This document shows positions 10,575 to 21,529 of a stretch of 60,448 nucleotides of DNA, piece by piece (the first letter of the stretch is position 1; every line of letters begins with the position of its first letter). The stretch is from positions 1 through 60,448 of the forward strand of contig NW_005179341.1 of NCBI RefSeq assembly GCF_000350225.1, read 5' to 3'. The notes under the pieces were generated by a model. The model was not told the origin of the DNA. It did no database searches and saw only the letters and a program-made list of their open reading frames with translations. Source of the DNA: Chondrus crispus. Its lineage: Eukaryota; Rhodophyta; Florideophyceae; Gigartinales; Gigartinaceae. The position numbers were made by a program, and so were the translations under genes.

Positions 10575-10771
10575 ATGAAGATCAAATCGGGAAACCGCTC
10601 TGTCGGTAATTCTGGTTATGTATGCAAAGTATCGGATGATAGTACCGGCTTCTGCACATTTGAACCAACTCCATTCAGCCCGCAGTGGTTTTGAAATCCG
10701 GTCAAAGGCCCCGGAATGAGGTATGAGGTGGCCGTTTGTAATATGACCGAACAGATCGTTTGGACGCCTGG
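10575..10771 (+). pseudogene. DDE transposase relic, first half (split by G1)
   Basis: From an ATG at 10575 the frame reads through VSDDSTGFCTFEPTPFSPQWF, a stop, then VKGPGMRYEVAVCNMTEQ and IVWTPG. The order 'D-G-T, P-F-S-P-x-W-F, K-G-P-G-x-R-Y-E-V, I-V-W' is typical of DDE_Tnp_4 (Harbinger-related) transposases. The frame stops at the CCTGG duplication where G1 begins and resumes in the same frame at 22997. One stop (about 10693) and the insertion make it dead. Confidence 0.65.
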
Positions 10772-10999
10772 TGTAGCGGGAACTGGTCGGACGGAACTGA
10801 ACTTCGAGCTGATGGAACTGATGTCCTTTCTTCTTTCTGCTAACATTATACTACTAATCTACTTATACTATTTGCTGCAGCGTAAAGCTCTCCAATAATT
10901 CTACGATAACTCTCCTGGTGTGTGACATGAATCAATACTTCTTGCCTCTCCCTGAGATATTTGGAATAAGAATGGGAAAGTGACATATGACACGTTGCA
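10772..10999 (-). repeat. G1 3' LTR
   Basis: It starts TGTAGCGGG after the CCTGG duplication and ends ACACGTTGCA. Bases from about 10858 to 10999 closely match about 22858-22996. The outer 85 bases differ more from the right copy, so the inner boundary of the right copy is less sure than this one. Confidence 0.75.
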
Positions 11000-11059
11000 A
11001 TAATGCCTCCTCATTGGAATGACATCCGCGTCATTCCTTTCGTTCTCCAGCAAGTAACT

Positions 11060-11806
11060 TCAGAGCTGCTCATTGATTTTCCCATCGGCATTCGCAAGAT
11101 TGCGTGACGGTTCCCACGTAGATTCATGAGAAGTTTGCCCCTTCCACTGAACTAGAAGCTGCGTTCCTCTACTGCGTCGACGATGGTGCAACTTGCACCT
11201 TGACATTGAAGATCTTCTCCACATATTCTTCTGGTCCTTCAGTGAGTTGAACAGGTAGTGGTGGAGCTGGTTTCGGTCCGATAGCTCTTTAGGTTGTTCG
11301 TAGTCTTTTTCGGTGTAGCATACATTGATGACGGGATGCGCTGTGAAGCTCGGAGGGAATTTCGATCGGACTGCATTGGGACCAACAAGAGCGACAATCT
11401 CAAACGGGCCTAACTGCTTTGCCTGCAGCTTGACGGAAGCTTGGCCCCGCGTATATGAATCTCGTAAGAACTTGCTCTTAACCATGTCCTTGTCCCCAAT
11501 ACTATACGTATGAGGTCAAAAATGCTTCTCTGCGTGCCGCAGCTGTTGTTCCCCAGCATGCAGATATGATCGCTGTGCATCCTTTAAAGTTTCTTTCAAA
11601 ATGACTTGTAAGTGTGTGACTGTTTGGACAGGAGAGCTCTCATTACACAAAAAGTGCCAGGGATGTCGAGGCTCCCATTCAAGATCCAAGAAAAACAGAG
11701 TGTACCCCGTAGTGTCGTGGACGGAGGGGCCGTATGAAAATTCTGCGGTAGCAAGTAGCTGATCCCAGTTATTCTGATGGTACTTGCAGAACAGACGGAG
11801 ATATGT
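11060..11806 (-). pseudogene. G1 integrase C-terminus and chromodomain
   Basis: Downstream of an in-frame TAG (after MNKML) the frame continues through WDQLLATAEFSYGPS, then the integrase C-terminal region (KLQAKQLGPFEIVALVGPNA) and, after a frame change, a chromodomain core (LLVQWKGQTSHESTWEPSRN). The chromodomain places G1 in the chromovirus lineage, where this module guides integration through chromatin contacts. At least two stops and one frameshift are present. Confidence 0.8.
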
Positions 11807-12654
11807 CTAGAGCATTTTGTTCATGACCTCAGATTGACCATCCGTCTGAGGATGGTTGCTGATTGACATCCTCAACTGTACGTCGAGCAGCCTATTCAGG
11901 TCCTTCCAAAACTTTGAAGTAAAATTGCGGTCGCGGTCGCTAACCAGAGAATCCCGCAAACCATGAAGTCTGAATACAGGCCCATGAAAGTCCTTGGCCG
12001 CTCTGATGGCGTCGTCGGTCGATGAACTGGGAACAGAACGCGGGTTCTTTGAAAATCGATCAACGTAGGTCGTGATTGCGTCATAACCGGACTTCGTTTT
12101 TGACAGCTGTGTAATGAAATCGAGGGACACACTGCCCCATGGACGGTCCGCCAGATCAAGGATCTGTGGTGTTGTGAATAGCTTCTGATTAGATACCTTA
12201 TATCTTTGGCATTTGTCACAGCCGCGTATGTAGCTCTTGATGTCCCGCACTTTTTTGTTCCAACGAATTTGGTCAAGCCGTTTCAACGTCTTGGCAAGTC
12301 CGAAGTGCCGAGAGACAGGTGCGTCGTGAGATAATTTAAGCATCTCCTTCACTGCGGTCCGTGGCAGGCAGATTTCCCCCGACTTTTATTTAAGTTAACC
12401 GCCCTGTAGTGCGTATCGAGACGTTTTCGCATCCTTTCCATCCTGTACCCTGGTCACAATAGGGCCAAAAATTTTGATCGTCTGAGGTGCAGGTCCAATC
12501 CAGGGATTCAGGGAGATCTCCTGTAATAACATAGAAGTTTGACAGTAGTGCCGAAAGATCTGAATCAGCACGTGGAGCACGTGACAATGTGTCGCCAAGG
12601 ACATGTACCTTGCCCTTCTGTAGCGTGATAGGGAATATGCCGAAGTTTGCAAGC
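11807..12654 (-). pseudogene. G1 RNase H end and integrase core
   Basis: It begins at the solo-LTR junction with LANFGIFPITLQKGKVHVLG and DTLSRAP (end of RNase H). The integrase HHCC region follows (H...H with CDKCQRYK), then the catalytic core: SLDFITQLSKTKSGYDAIT, DRFSK, LVSDRDRNFTSKFW and HPQTDGQSEVMNKML. Asp, Asp and Glu of the DDE triad are all present. The frame breaks near 12390 between the RNase H tail and integrase. Confidence 0.85.
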
Positions 12655-13264
12655 TGTGGCATATCCCCCTCCAGGAATTAGATTTAGATTAGATTTGTAA
12701 CTGTAGAGCCCGAGCTCTACAGTACCTCAGCCCGCGCGCACACGTGTATCCCACGTGTATATGGACGCGCGCACCCACGTGTACGACACGTGTGTTGTTA
12801 TCCCCGACGGCTGACAGCGCTACAGTGCAGGCCGACCTGCACCACTGTCGTGTTATGATAGGTTACTCTGTAGATTAAATATGAGCGGACCGCCGGCGGT
12901 GGAGGAGAGGGACAAGCACGGACTTGTCAACGATCCTACACCTTGGTCCGCCCGCTTACTCTCAGGTACTTCCGTTAGTTACCTAAGAGTAGCACCGCGC
13001 GCGGGTTGGAGACGAGCGCAGCAGGCCCACGAGCCGGCTCCGCCTCCGCCCGTCGGTACTGGATCGTCACTCAGTTCCGCTCCGGGGCGTCGAGGCGTCG
13101 AACCGCTCGCGCGTGAGCGCGTCCTCCCCGATCCTGCTCTACCACCGCTACCTCGAGCCCGTGCTCAGTAACGCGGGTGGGCCGTGATTCTACATTCCCG
13201 CCGATCGGGGTCTTTCCGAACTGTCAGTACTCACCCCCTCGTCATTGGGGGTGATTATACTACA
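12655..13264 (+). repeat. Solo LTR of the Ty3 family seen at 48737
   Basis: It begins TGTGGCATATCCCC and ends GATTATACTACA, the same ends as the 592-bp LTR at 48737-49328, and shares long blocks such as the CACGTGTA-rich stretch, GCGGACCGCCGGCGGTGGAGG and TGTCAGTACTCACCCCC. It is 610 bp. Flanks are CAAGC (12650-12654) and CAAAC (13265-13269), a 5-base target duplication with one change. G1 reading frame resumes across it (WLRT to LANFGIF). Only an LTR remains, the usual product of recombination between the two LTRs of a full element. Confidence 0.88.
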
Positions 13265-13970
13265 CAAACGTTCTCAGCCACCGGGCTTCCATTCGACTAA
13301 GGTTTTGCTTTCTAAAAAGGTACTTCAAAACTGGGTTGTCTGTAATAAACTCGAATGAGGATCCCTCCAGGTAACATCTCAAATATTCAAGAAACCCGAT
13401 CAACCCATACAGTTCGCGGTCATTAGCGGAATAGTTCCGCTGTGCATTGTTGAGTTTTTTTGAAAAGTAGGCAACGGCATGTTCTTTCCCATTCACAACT
13501 TGCGTAAGCGTGCCGCTAATAGCCGTTTGGGAAGCATCTATGAAGCCACGAAATGGTAGCGTCCAGTCCGCGTGCCTCAAGACCGGCGCCTGCGTTAGTC
13601 GTTGTTTCAGTTCGTCGAATGAAGTCTGACAGCTAGCATCCCAGAGGCGGATGTTCTTCCCTTTCTTTGTGAGCTCGGTTAGAGGTAGCGCGATTTGGTT
13701 GAAGTCCTTAATGAACTGCCGGAAGAGTGAAACAAGCCCGACGAGCGATCGGATCTCCGAGACAGAGGATGGCGTCGGCCATTCCTTGATGATATGAATC
13801 CTCGTCCGGTTGAACTTCATCCCGTCTTCCCCCACAACCGCTCCAAGGCATTCGACCTCCTTCTTCATAAACTCCCACTTTTCAGGGGAGACATAGAGCT
13901 TGTGCGAACGTAGCCGGTCGAGTACGGATCGAACGTCTTCAAAGTGCTGGTCTGCTGTCTCTGAAAATAT
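13265..13970 (-). pseudogene. G1 RT thumb and RNase H
   Basis: The frame enters from D1 with IFSETADQHFEDVRSVLDRL, then SPEKWEFMKKEVECLGAVVG, IRSLVGLVSLFRQFIKDF and the RNase H core: FIDASQTAISGTLTQ (first Asp), YSANDRELYGLIGFLEYLRC (Glu) and FEFITDNPVLKYLF (Asp). It stops at the solo LTR with EARWLRT. This piece is uninterrupted for over 230 codons, so the decay of G1 is uneven. Confidence 0.88.
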
Positions 13971-14222
13971 CCCTAGTGTTGAATTTTAATGTACGGTACA
14001 CTGTACATTAACTTTAACGGTCGAGAGTACATCCCAGGGATTTCTATGGGACCAATCGACACATAAGCGCACTAGGAAGGGCCCAAACGGTACACACGCG
14101 AAGTTTTAGCGAACATGGACCACTACAACATTCTTTTATGACCCCTGGAAAAATACTACTTGAAGACGAATTTAGTGCCCCAAAATGACTTTTGTACGGT
14201 ACATCGTACATATGGAGATGTT

Positions 14223-14468
14223 CTAACTATTTTTGCGCATGTCTGAGGACAAACGCCTTCTCACAGACCTTGTATGAGGCCTTTTAGAGTCCTCAGAGAG
14301 CCGTTTCTGACCTCTCCGGGGTCGTGGAGGTGTCCAAGTCTCACCCACAGAATTCGATATTTCGGACAAACGGTCCGACCTGCCAAGAGAAACATTTCTT
14401 CTTCCTTCCATCTCACGTTCCTCTAGCCTCTTTCTAGCATGCCACATGTGCCAACAGGACCTCCGCAT
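14223..14468 (-). CDS. Small basic ORF in D1 (81 aa)
   Basis: From the ATG at 14468 the product is strongly basic and Ser/Arg-rich (SKRPHTRSVRRRLSSDMRKN). It has no recognisable domain. It starts just after the stop of the larger D1 ORF, in another frame, and could be its continuation after a frameshift or splice. Chance is possible. Confidence 0.3.
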   Translation of the reverse strand: MRRSCWHMWHARKRLEEREMEGRRNVSLGRSDRLSEISNSVGETWTPPRPRRGQKRLSEDSKRPHTRSVRRRLSSDMRKNS

Positions 14469-14482
14469 TCCGTGATACGTTC

Positions 14483-15238
14483 TTACACACAAATGCGTTC
14501 AGATTGAGTACATTTAAATGATGAACGATGTCCTCTGTAACTGCTACCATTCTTAACATTCATGCCGCATAAAAGCGCACCACTGCTCTGCCAGCGTTTG
14601 CTTTTGGCAATGTCTGTGAACCTGTAGGCGCAATCGCACTCCCTGCACACTGTTAAAAATACTAGCCGATTGCGTTTTCTTTTTCGCGCAAGCTCACGAA
14701 GTTGAGTAATCTCACTGTCATTCACAACAACTGTGGGCGACTCCTCTACATTTTGGCTACTCTGCCGCAAGCTGTGATGTAGCTGCAGAACTTGCAATTC
14801 TGTTTTCATGAGCTCAAGAGCAGCGCGAGTGAATAGGCGCTCGCGTTCTGATAGAACGGAATTTGTAGCGTCGTTTTCGAGATTACTCAGCTGTTCGCTG
14901 ACAGATTGAATCTTCCAAGCTGCCGTATGCGCAGAAGCATCTCTTTTAGCTCGTTCCCCTCTGCCACTTCCGGCTGCACGTCCACGAGCTCTTTTGCTTG
15001 CCAGCGGGCGTCCTTTTCCAGACCATCTTCCTCGTGTAGAGCGGGCTTGAGCAGCACAATCAGGCGTCGTTACGGCCAGAAGGGTATCTAGCGACGCAGA
15101 AAGTCTTGCGTTGTCCTCAAGAGTGGTTGCGGTCTGTATAATCTGATCGAGGGGGATGGAAGGAATCGCAAGTTGCTCTTGCACAGGGTTAGAACTGGTG
15201 GCGTGGGCAAGGGAAGGCTGACGGAGTGTTGGGTTCAT
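14483..15238 (-). CDS. D1-encoded basic coiled-coil protein, unknown (251 aa)
   Basis: The ATG at 15238 is the first Met of the frame (MNPTLRQPSLAHATSS). The product has a Ser/Thr-rich N-terminus and a basic Gly/Arg patch (RGRWSGKGRPLASKRARGRA). A probable coiled coil follows (LSNLENDATNSVLSERERLF, ALELMKTELQVLQLHHSLRQ), then a basic helix (ELARKRKRNRLVFLTVC) with a few Cys near the end. No DDE triad can be seen, so it is not an evident transposase. Its position inside the inverted ends suggests it belongs to the transposon, perhaps for DNA binding; this is inference. Confidence 0.5.
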   Translation of the reverse strand: MNPTLRQPSLAHATSSNPVQEQLAIPSIPLDQIIQTATTLEDNARLSASLDTLLAVTTPDCAAQARSTRGRWSGKGRPLASKRARGRAAGSGRGERAKRDASAHTAAWKIQSVSEQLSNLENDATNSVLSERERLFTRAALELMKTELQVLQLHHSLRQSSQNVEESPTVVVNDSEITQLRELARKRKRNRLVFLTVCRECDCAYRFTDIAKSKRWQSSGALLCGMNVKNGSSYRGHRSSFKCTQSERICV

Positions 15239-15611
15239 GCTTTGTTGTTCCGGTGGTTTGGGAACCTCCAAAACAGTATAGGGACTACTCCGAAGGTTGG
15301 AGAGTTTGGGGGGGGTCGTACTTTGGCTGGAAGGGAGATTTCAAGTGCTTCAAATGGTGACCGAGCTTTTGACACACATCATTATGTCTGTATTAACTTT
15401 CAACAAAAATTTAACACGTGGCCGGTTCTCCGGAACCCATGCTTGAAGCCTGTGTACTCACAAATGGAATTGCTACATTTGTCTAGAAGTTAAAGTCGTT
15501 CAAAGATGGTCCTAAAACGGCCTTTATGTACGATAGACCCTAAATAATTGACATTTCAAAATTTATGAATCGGCAGTTATGTACCGTACACCGTACATTC
15601 TAACACTAGTG

Positions 15612-15847
15612 ATATGATTATGTCATCCATGTAAACCACGCAGCATTTTTAGACCAGTCCGTGTAAGACCTAGTTCATTAGAGCCACAAATGTAGCAGGC
15701 GCATTGCAGAGGCCCATCGGCATAACGAGAAATTCATACTGCCCATACTTTGTGTTGAAGGCTGGCTTCTCGACGTCTTCGGGTCGGATGCGTATCTCGT
15801 GGAAACCGGGTTTCAAATCCATTTTTGTAAAAAATTTAGCACCTCCC
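15612..15847 (-). pseudogene. G1 RT palm fragment between D1 and Copia 1
   Basis: From the Copia 1 junction it reads GGAKFFTKMDLKPGFHEIRI, then EKPAFNTKYGQYEFLVMPMG and LCNAPATFVALMN. After two stops it gives VVYMDDIII, the RT active site, directly at the D1 junction. The two stops just before YMDD are typical decay. D1 therefore sits immediately behind the catalytic motif. Confidence 0.88.
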
Positions 15848-15943
15848 TGTCTGACCGCACAGGACAGCCTGTCCTGCACAGGACAGACTTAACTCACCAG
15901 CGACGACGAGTAAACGCGGAGTCATCGGTCTCCTGTTCACACA
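15848..15943 (+). repeat. Copia 1 5' LTR (96 bp)
   Basis: It contains the palindromic AGGACAGCCTGTCCT and ends GGTCTCCTGTTCACACA. Compared with the 3' copy it lacks 42 bases between two CRCACA motifs, most simply a deletion between these short repeats. An LTR of about 100-140 bp is at the short end for Copia. Confidence 0.9.
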
Positions 15944-15957
15944 GGTTATGGGCACCC
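15944..15957 (+). other. Copia 1 primer-binding site
   Basis: GGTTATGGGCACCC follows the LTR without a gap and matches the complement of the initiator tRNA-Met anticodon arm, as in copia of Drosophila. Confidence 0.75.
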
Positions 15958-16172
15958 TTCGCTACCCTGCATAACACGACATCCCCACCGCCCCACATCA
16001 ACAACAACAATCTCCAAAACGACAAGAACAAACCGATCCCTCCCCCTGCGGGCAGGGGGAGGGAGGGAGGAGCCCCAGGCTAAACCATAACCATCACCTC
16101 ACGTACACACCTCCGCCGACACAACCGACGAACTCGACACAAGACCCTCACACACACCACTACACCAACACA

Positions 16173-17375
16173 ATGGAAAAACGACCAGACATCCCAAGAC
16201 AAGACCCCACTAACTATGGCCCCTGGATGGTGGCCACCCGCGCAGAAGCACACACCATCGGAGCCATCGAACACATCACAGGCAACCCCCTACCCCCGCA
16301 AGACTCAACCGAACTCACCACATTCGACAAAAACAAGAACTACCTTCTTGGAAAATTAATTACGTCCATACCCCCCGAAATCGCCAATCTCATCCTCACG
16401 CCAACCAGTGATCCCACTCCTCACGATCTTGTACAAGCTATCACCTCCTACCTCGACACTACAAATGCATCAGATCACAAGTACCTAAAGCAACTTGCAG
16501 AGCAAGCCCACTACAAACACGAAATGACGCTAGAAGAGTACATCAACGCCCACGAAAAGATTCGAACAAAGATGATAGCAGCCCGGTTCCCAGACATCTC
16601 TGACACCAAGACCACCGTCGAGTTTCTCATAGACGGTCTGAGATTCAACCCAGCTACAGCCACCATTGGAGGCCAGCTCATCGCCCTCGATCCCAAAGAC
16701 ACCAAAGACTTCGTACACATTTTCAATTGCTTAGATCTGAACCGGCGATCATCCTTCCCTAAACCCTCAATCATGCATGGCGACATTGGTGGTCCCGCCA
16801 ACTCATTCAGAAACAGGACACCCGCTCCATGGTACACCCGCCGGCCCCAACATAACCTACCGGTGCCGAAAAGTCCGTGTCGCTTCCACATGTCCCGAGG
16901 CGTCACTCGACCGAAACACACGGATCAAGAGTGCAACCACCCAGCCCACCCTCGTCACCAATACAACCGTCCAACAACACGTCCCAAGCTCCTCAACACA
17001 GCCCGTCTCACACAAGGCCAGGTCGAGTACGCACAAGACCCAGACGCAGGGCACACCAACATGCTCAACCAAGCGCCAAGAGTCGATCTTCTTGAAGATC
17101 ACTGTACGTATATCCTTGACTCGGGAGCACACCCGTCCTACATGCAAACACTCTCCTCACTGCACAACCCTCGACCAGCCCCGACCAGAACCAAAACGGC
17201 CACTAACCAAACTGTACCCTGTACACACATCGGACAGAAGACGATACCGACGAATAAGGGTCACCCCCTGAAGGTCATCACCGTCGAATCACCCAGAGTC
17301 ACCAGCAATCTCCTCTCTGTCAGATCCATAGCTCGAAAACATGGCAACGTCCTATTCACACCAGATGTAGCCTAA
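16173..17375 (+). pseudogene. Copia 1 gag and protease
   Basis: The ATG at 16173 (MEKRPDIPRQDPTNYGPWMV) opens a 400-codon frame. Residues about 1-190 resemble Copia gag (helical, ending near IFNCLDLNRRS). A Cys/His cluster follows at about residue 230 (CRFHMSRG...HTDQEC), then the protease site YILDSGAHPSYM with LLSVRSIARKHG behind it. A TAA at 17373 stops the frame, but coding similarity continues directly after it (IFDKNSRGTVIG), so the stop is probably a mutation inside an original single polyprotein. Confidence 0.8.
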
Positions 17376-18619
17376 ATATTCGACAAAAATTCACGCGGCA
17401 CTGTCATTGGCACGGCGCCATGGGACTCTCAGATCCAAGCGTATGCATGGAAATCAACCCCAAAACCACAAGCCAGAGCAGCCCGCACCAAGCCAATCCC
17501 CAAACCACCAACGAAAAAGGCACCGCAACATACACCCAAATCCACCGCCACATCCCTCATGACCAGCAACGCCACACCCACCGGCCCCACACAGTTACGA
17601 GATCACACACCAAGATCCATTAAAGCGACACCAGCGCCCCACATACCAGAAATACCCTGTAAGACAGCCGACAGAATCCTACATCACTGGCATCTCAAAC
17701 TCAACCACGCCCCCCCCGCACAATACAAAATATCGCAAAAACTAAAACTGTACACGGCCTTCCAGCATCACTGGCAACCACAAAAATTCGCATATCATGC
17801 TCGGCATGCTCGCACGCCAAACAACGACCAGCACGCCACACGCCCGCGTCCCACCACTATGCCACCGGTGAATATCTCAGTTCAGACACATGCGGACCGA
17901 TCCACCCCCGATCTACACACGGCAATCTACACTTCCTTACGTACATAGACGCTGCCTCACGGCACGTCATACTGTACTTTATCAAATCACGGAACGAAGT
18001 CGGCATCATCATGACTCAATTATTTGCCCAACTCAAACACCGCAACCGTCTCCCCAAAATATACCGCACAGACAACGCCCGAGAATTCAAATCCAATCAC
18101 GCGCTCCAAACCTACGCCGCTCTATAAATACAGTACGAAAACAACACACCTCACTAACCTCAAGAAAATTCCATCGCCGAAAGAATTAATCAAACCTTCA
18201 TGAATGCAGCAAGAGCAAACTTAAACCACGCAAACCTACCTGCAACATACAGGGAAGACGCGATACGAGACGCTGCCTACAAATACAACGTCCTACCTCA
18301 CGGCGCAAAAAACCAAGCACCATATACGCTGTGGTGCAACCAACGGGCGAAACCTAAACAACTCCTCATCTTCGGCCAGCTCGGGACCGTGCCGATCTAC
18401 GGACACAAGAAGAAACTCGAGTCACGCAGCCGACCGGTACGCTATATGTACGCCAACAACCCCCGCTCGATCACCGTTGAACATACCCACACGCACCAAT
18501 ATCACACAGTCCGCACGCAGGACTTCCTCCCATACACCAAGTCACATGACCCAGCTATCACCACCAACGCCGTTCTTCGCGCCACCTCTCCCTCTTCCCC
18601 CACTCCACTACTCAGATAA
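17376..18619 (+). pseudogene. Copia 1 integrase
   Basis: After a linker rich in Pro/Thr/Lys the zinc-binding region is visible (LHHWHLKLNHAPPAQY), then, in a second frame, the catalytic core: DTCGPIHPRSTHGNLHFLTY, DAASRHVILYF and IYRTDNAREFKS. In another frame NQTFMNAARANLNHANLPA and a C-terminal region follow (TLWCNQRAKPKQLLIFGQL). The Glu region (SIAERINQ) is reached only after a frame change. At least two frameshifts and one stop are present. Confidence 0.75.
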
Positions 18620-18699
18620 CCACGCCAGACCCCCGCACCAGACAAGAAACTCGCAATTAACGCGACGCGCACGAATGGGCGTGAGCGCACGACGCCGAA

Positions 18700-20225
18700 C
18701 TAGACAAACTAGATGAAACAAAAACCATAAAATGGATCCCCGACAACATGATCCCCAAACACGAAAAATTAATACCGCTCACCATGACTTTCCGCTACAT
18801 ACGGGACCACACGGGAGCTTTCACTGACCGCAAAGCAAGATGCGCCGCAAGAGGCGACCGTATGACACCTGGAAAGCACTACGACCCCGCCCAAGTAACC
18901 ACGCACATGGCGGACAAGACTACAGTACGACTCCTATTAGCCATAAACGCCTCCCGCAATTGGTCACTAGAACACATGGACATCAGTTCGGCACACCTCC
19001 ATGAACGCTTCCCCCAAACGAAACCGGTATACATCAAACAACACCCCCGCTTCAATGGCACATTTAAACATCAAGGAAAAGTGGGACTCCTCATAAGGAA
19101 CATATACGGCACACCACAGGCCGCCCGCATTTACCAAAACGGCCTCTTCAAACACCTAACTTCCGACGGATATCATCCCACCGAAGCCGACTCATGCCTC
19201 TTTTTCAAAAAAATCAAACAAAGGCACCATACTAGTAGCAATCAACATGGACCACTTTCTCTCTGTCGCCTCAACCCAATCCATGCAAGACGACCTACAC
19301 ACCACCCTCACGGCGTAGTACAAAATCAAGCGCCTCGGTTTCCCAGCCCAATACTTGAAATGGCACATACAACGTATGCCACAAGGCGCAATACACATCT
19401 CACAGCCGCAGGTAGCCACAGCAATACTCACGAAAACGGGAATGCTCACGGCGAACCCAAAACGCACACCACTACCCCCCAAAGCAGCATTCACCTTTGC
19501 ATGTGACAACACACCACTGGACCAACATCAGGCCTTTCTGTACCGTCAAACAATAGGCGATCTGCGCTACCTAGCGGACAGTACAAGGCCAGACATACAT
19601 CCAGCCGTCAACATGCTAGCCTCGGTAATGCACAAACCCGCGAAAGAGCACAAAGACCACCTCCACTGGCTCTTACGCTACCTCAGTGGCACAAAGGACC
19701 ACGGCATCCTCTTCAAAGCCGCACCCAGAACCACCTCCCCAAGTCTCTGCACGTACAGCGACTCCGACTTCGCGAATGATCACGACCGCAAATCGCGATC
19801 CGGAGTCGTACACATGTTCCAAGGCGCACCCATAAGTTGGACATCAGCCCGACAGACAGTCGTCGCTGATTCCACGTGCGAAGCAGAGTACTTAGCAGCC
19901 ACCGCCGCCACACAAAAGGTCCACTGACTCAGAAGGCTTCTCAGCGAAACACAAACGCCTGGTACTAAACCGACACCGCTCTTCGTCGACAACAAGGCTG
20001 CCATCCTTGTCGCCCCAAACTCGGCGCCCACCAAACGCCGAAAATTCATTGACGTCAAACATCACCTCATCCACAACCACATCCAAAGAGGAACCGTCGA
20101 CATCAAACATATCCCCTCCGACGAAAACCTAGCCGACCACTTCACCAAACCACTCGGACCCCAACGTGCACAGCACCTCCTCCGTAACCCTAGCATCGTC
20201 GCCCCAAAACCCCCATTGGCGAACC
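18700..20225 (+). pseudogene. Copia 1 reverse transcriptase and RNase H
   Basis: RT begins near 18700 and shows FTDRKARCAARGDRMTPG, MADKTTVRLLLAINASR, MDISSAHLHERFP and NIYGTPQAARIYQNGLF. After a frame change the active site reads AINMDHFLSV, where most Copia elements have YVDD. RNase H follows: YLKWHIQRMPQGAIHIS, DLRYLADSTRPDI, YSDSDFANDHDRKSRSGVV, STCEAEYLAATAA, a TGA stop, LFVDNKAAILVA and KRRKFIDVKHHLI. The frame ends just before the 3' LTR. Confidence 0.85.
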
Positions 20226-20232
20226 CGGGGAC

Positions 20233-20370
20233 TGTCTGACCGCACAATCACATTCGCCAACAGCCATTTCGTAGTGTCAGACCACACAGGACAGCCTGTC
20301 CTATACAGGACAGACTTAACACACGAGCGACGACGAGTAAACGAGGAGTAATCGGTCTCCTGTTCACACA
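20233..20370 (+). repeat. Copia 1 3' LTR (138 bp)
   Basis: It begins TGTCTGACCGCACA like the 5' copy, then has 42 extra bases before the shared AGGACAGCCTGTCCT block and ends TGTTCACACA. A G-rich GAACCCGGGGAC lies in front and may be the polypurine tract. Several substitutions separate the two copies, so the insertion is not recent. Confidence 0.88.
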
Positions 20371-21240
20371 CTCCCAACCTTTCGTACATTTCATCCGGCC
20401 ACGGAATCGGTGTGCTGTTGCGCTTTGTAATCCTGTTGAGTCCTCTGTAGTCCACCACCCCGCGAAGGGGCTCCCCAGAAGCCTTCACAAAAAATGGCGC
20501 GCCAAAGGGGCTCTTGCTTTGTCAGATGATCTTTCTTTTCAACACATCGATCAGGTACTCTCGCATAGCTTCAAGTTCTCACAGAGAAAGGCGATACAGA
20601 CCCGGTGCGGAATCTTCTGGTGAGGGTCGATGACGATAGAATGGTCGACGCTACGTTCCGGTGGAAGCCCTTTAGAGAGCTTCGTGAGGAAGACATCCTC
20701 ATACTCATCCAATATTTTATGCAGCCGGTCATCCCTCCCTCCCATCGTGCCTGTGTTCTGCAGGACAGAATTGATTTCCCGCACCCCGAACACGGCTACC
20801 TTTGTGCCATTCTTACCCTTCCGAAAAACTCGCTTGAATTGTTTGATGTTTATGTTTGTTACGGACAGTTTGTCGTTGTTTTCTGCTCTTGTTTCATACA
20901 GTGCTTCCCCATCGATGCTAACGGATCTCGATTCGTAACACGTCTTTGGTCGGACGTCTCTATTCCAAGGCATCCCTAATATCATATTGTAACGGACGTC
21001 TGCCAAAACAAACCTCGAAGTGTGATTTCCAATTTTGACTTGTACTTCTTCGACAACTTCGCAGCTGTCTTCGCTGTAGTGTTCTGACGAATGGTTCACG
21101 GCGATGCCCTCCTTCACTTGAGTTGTGCGATAGATTTTTCTCTGTTCTCTCTAATAAGATCGAGACTTAATATTAGTGTTTGCCCCATCGTCTTTCAGCA
21201 GCTCAGCCGGAACTCCATTCGCCGTTCCCCCGAAACAATT
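20371..21240 (-). pseudogene. G1 protease and RT N-terminus
   Basis: On the minus strand the protease region has DDGANTNI, where D-S/T-G-A is expected, then, after a frame change, LIREQRK, VKEGIAVNHSSEHYSE, IGNHTSRFVLADVRYNMILG and MPWNRDV. RT begins at KGLPPERSVDHSIVI and continues to FVKASGEPLRGVVDYRGLNR and PIPWPDEMYERLG at the Copia 1 junction. Frame changes near 20550 and 21150 show decay. Confidence 0.82.
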
Positions 21241-21529
21241 AAAGGTTCGAAGGAGATTTCTTGTCCATTTGAAATTCGTTGGACTGCACTCCGAGCACAT
21301 CGATCTTCTGGGGCTCCTGTGCCAGCAAAGACGTCGCCATGGTTCCGTAATGCTCCGTGTCCTCCGATGCTAGACGAGTCACTACCCGATCCGTGTCAGG
21401 GATTCTGCGGTCTTCTGTATGCTCATGCGGGCATATGCGTAATATGGAATGATTTATTCTGTATTCGTTCAATGAGCTCACTATTCCCCCTGGTTAGCGT
21501 CAGACTCGGTCGCCTTAGCCTCTCCCATG

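Larger units (their letters stand above)
13971..15611. mobile_element. D1: DNA transposon with inverted ends, 1.64 kb
   Basis: The left end reads CCCTAGTGTTGAATTTTAAT then GTACGGTACACTGTACAT. The right end, complemented, reads CACTAGTGTTAGAATGTACG then GTGTACGGTACATAAC. Both ends thus share CTAGTGTT and a GTACGGTACA/GTACAT motif, also present internally near 14192. ATAT flanks both sides (13967-13970, 15612-15615), and removing the element with one ATAT restores the G1 frame at the RT active site (YMDD-IIIFSE). CCCTAG ends and a 4-base duplication recall piggyBac, but the target is not TTAA and no such transposase is seen. It may be non-autonomous or belong to an unrecognised family. Confidence 0.75.
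15848..20370 (+). mobile_element. Copia 1, inserted in G1
   Basis: It is bounded by TGTCTGACCGCACA at the left and ...TGTTCACACA at the right, with a perfect 5-base duplication CTCCC at 15843-15847 and 20371-20375. The insertion splits the G1 RT between YERLG and GGAKFF. It contains very short LTRs, a half-tRNA primer site, gag, protease, integrase, RT and RNase H in Copia order. Several frameshifts and stops make it defective. Confidence 0.93.
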
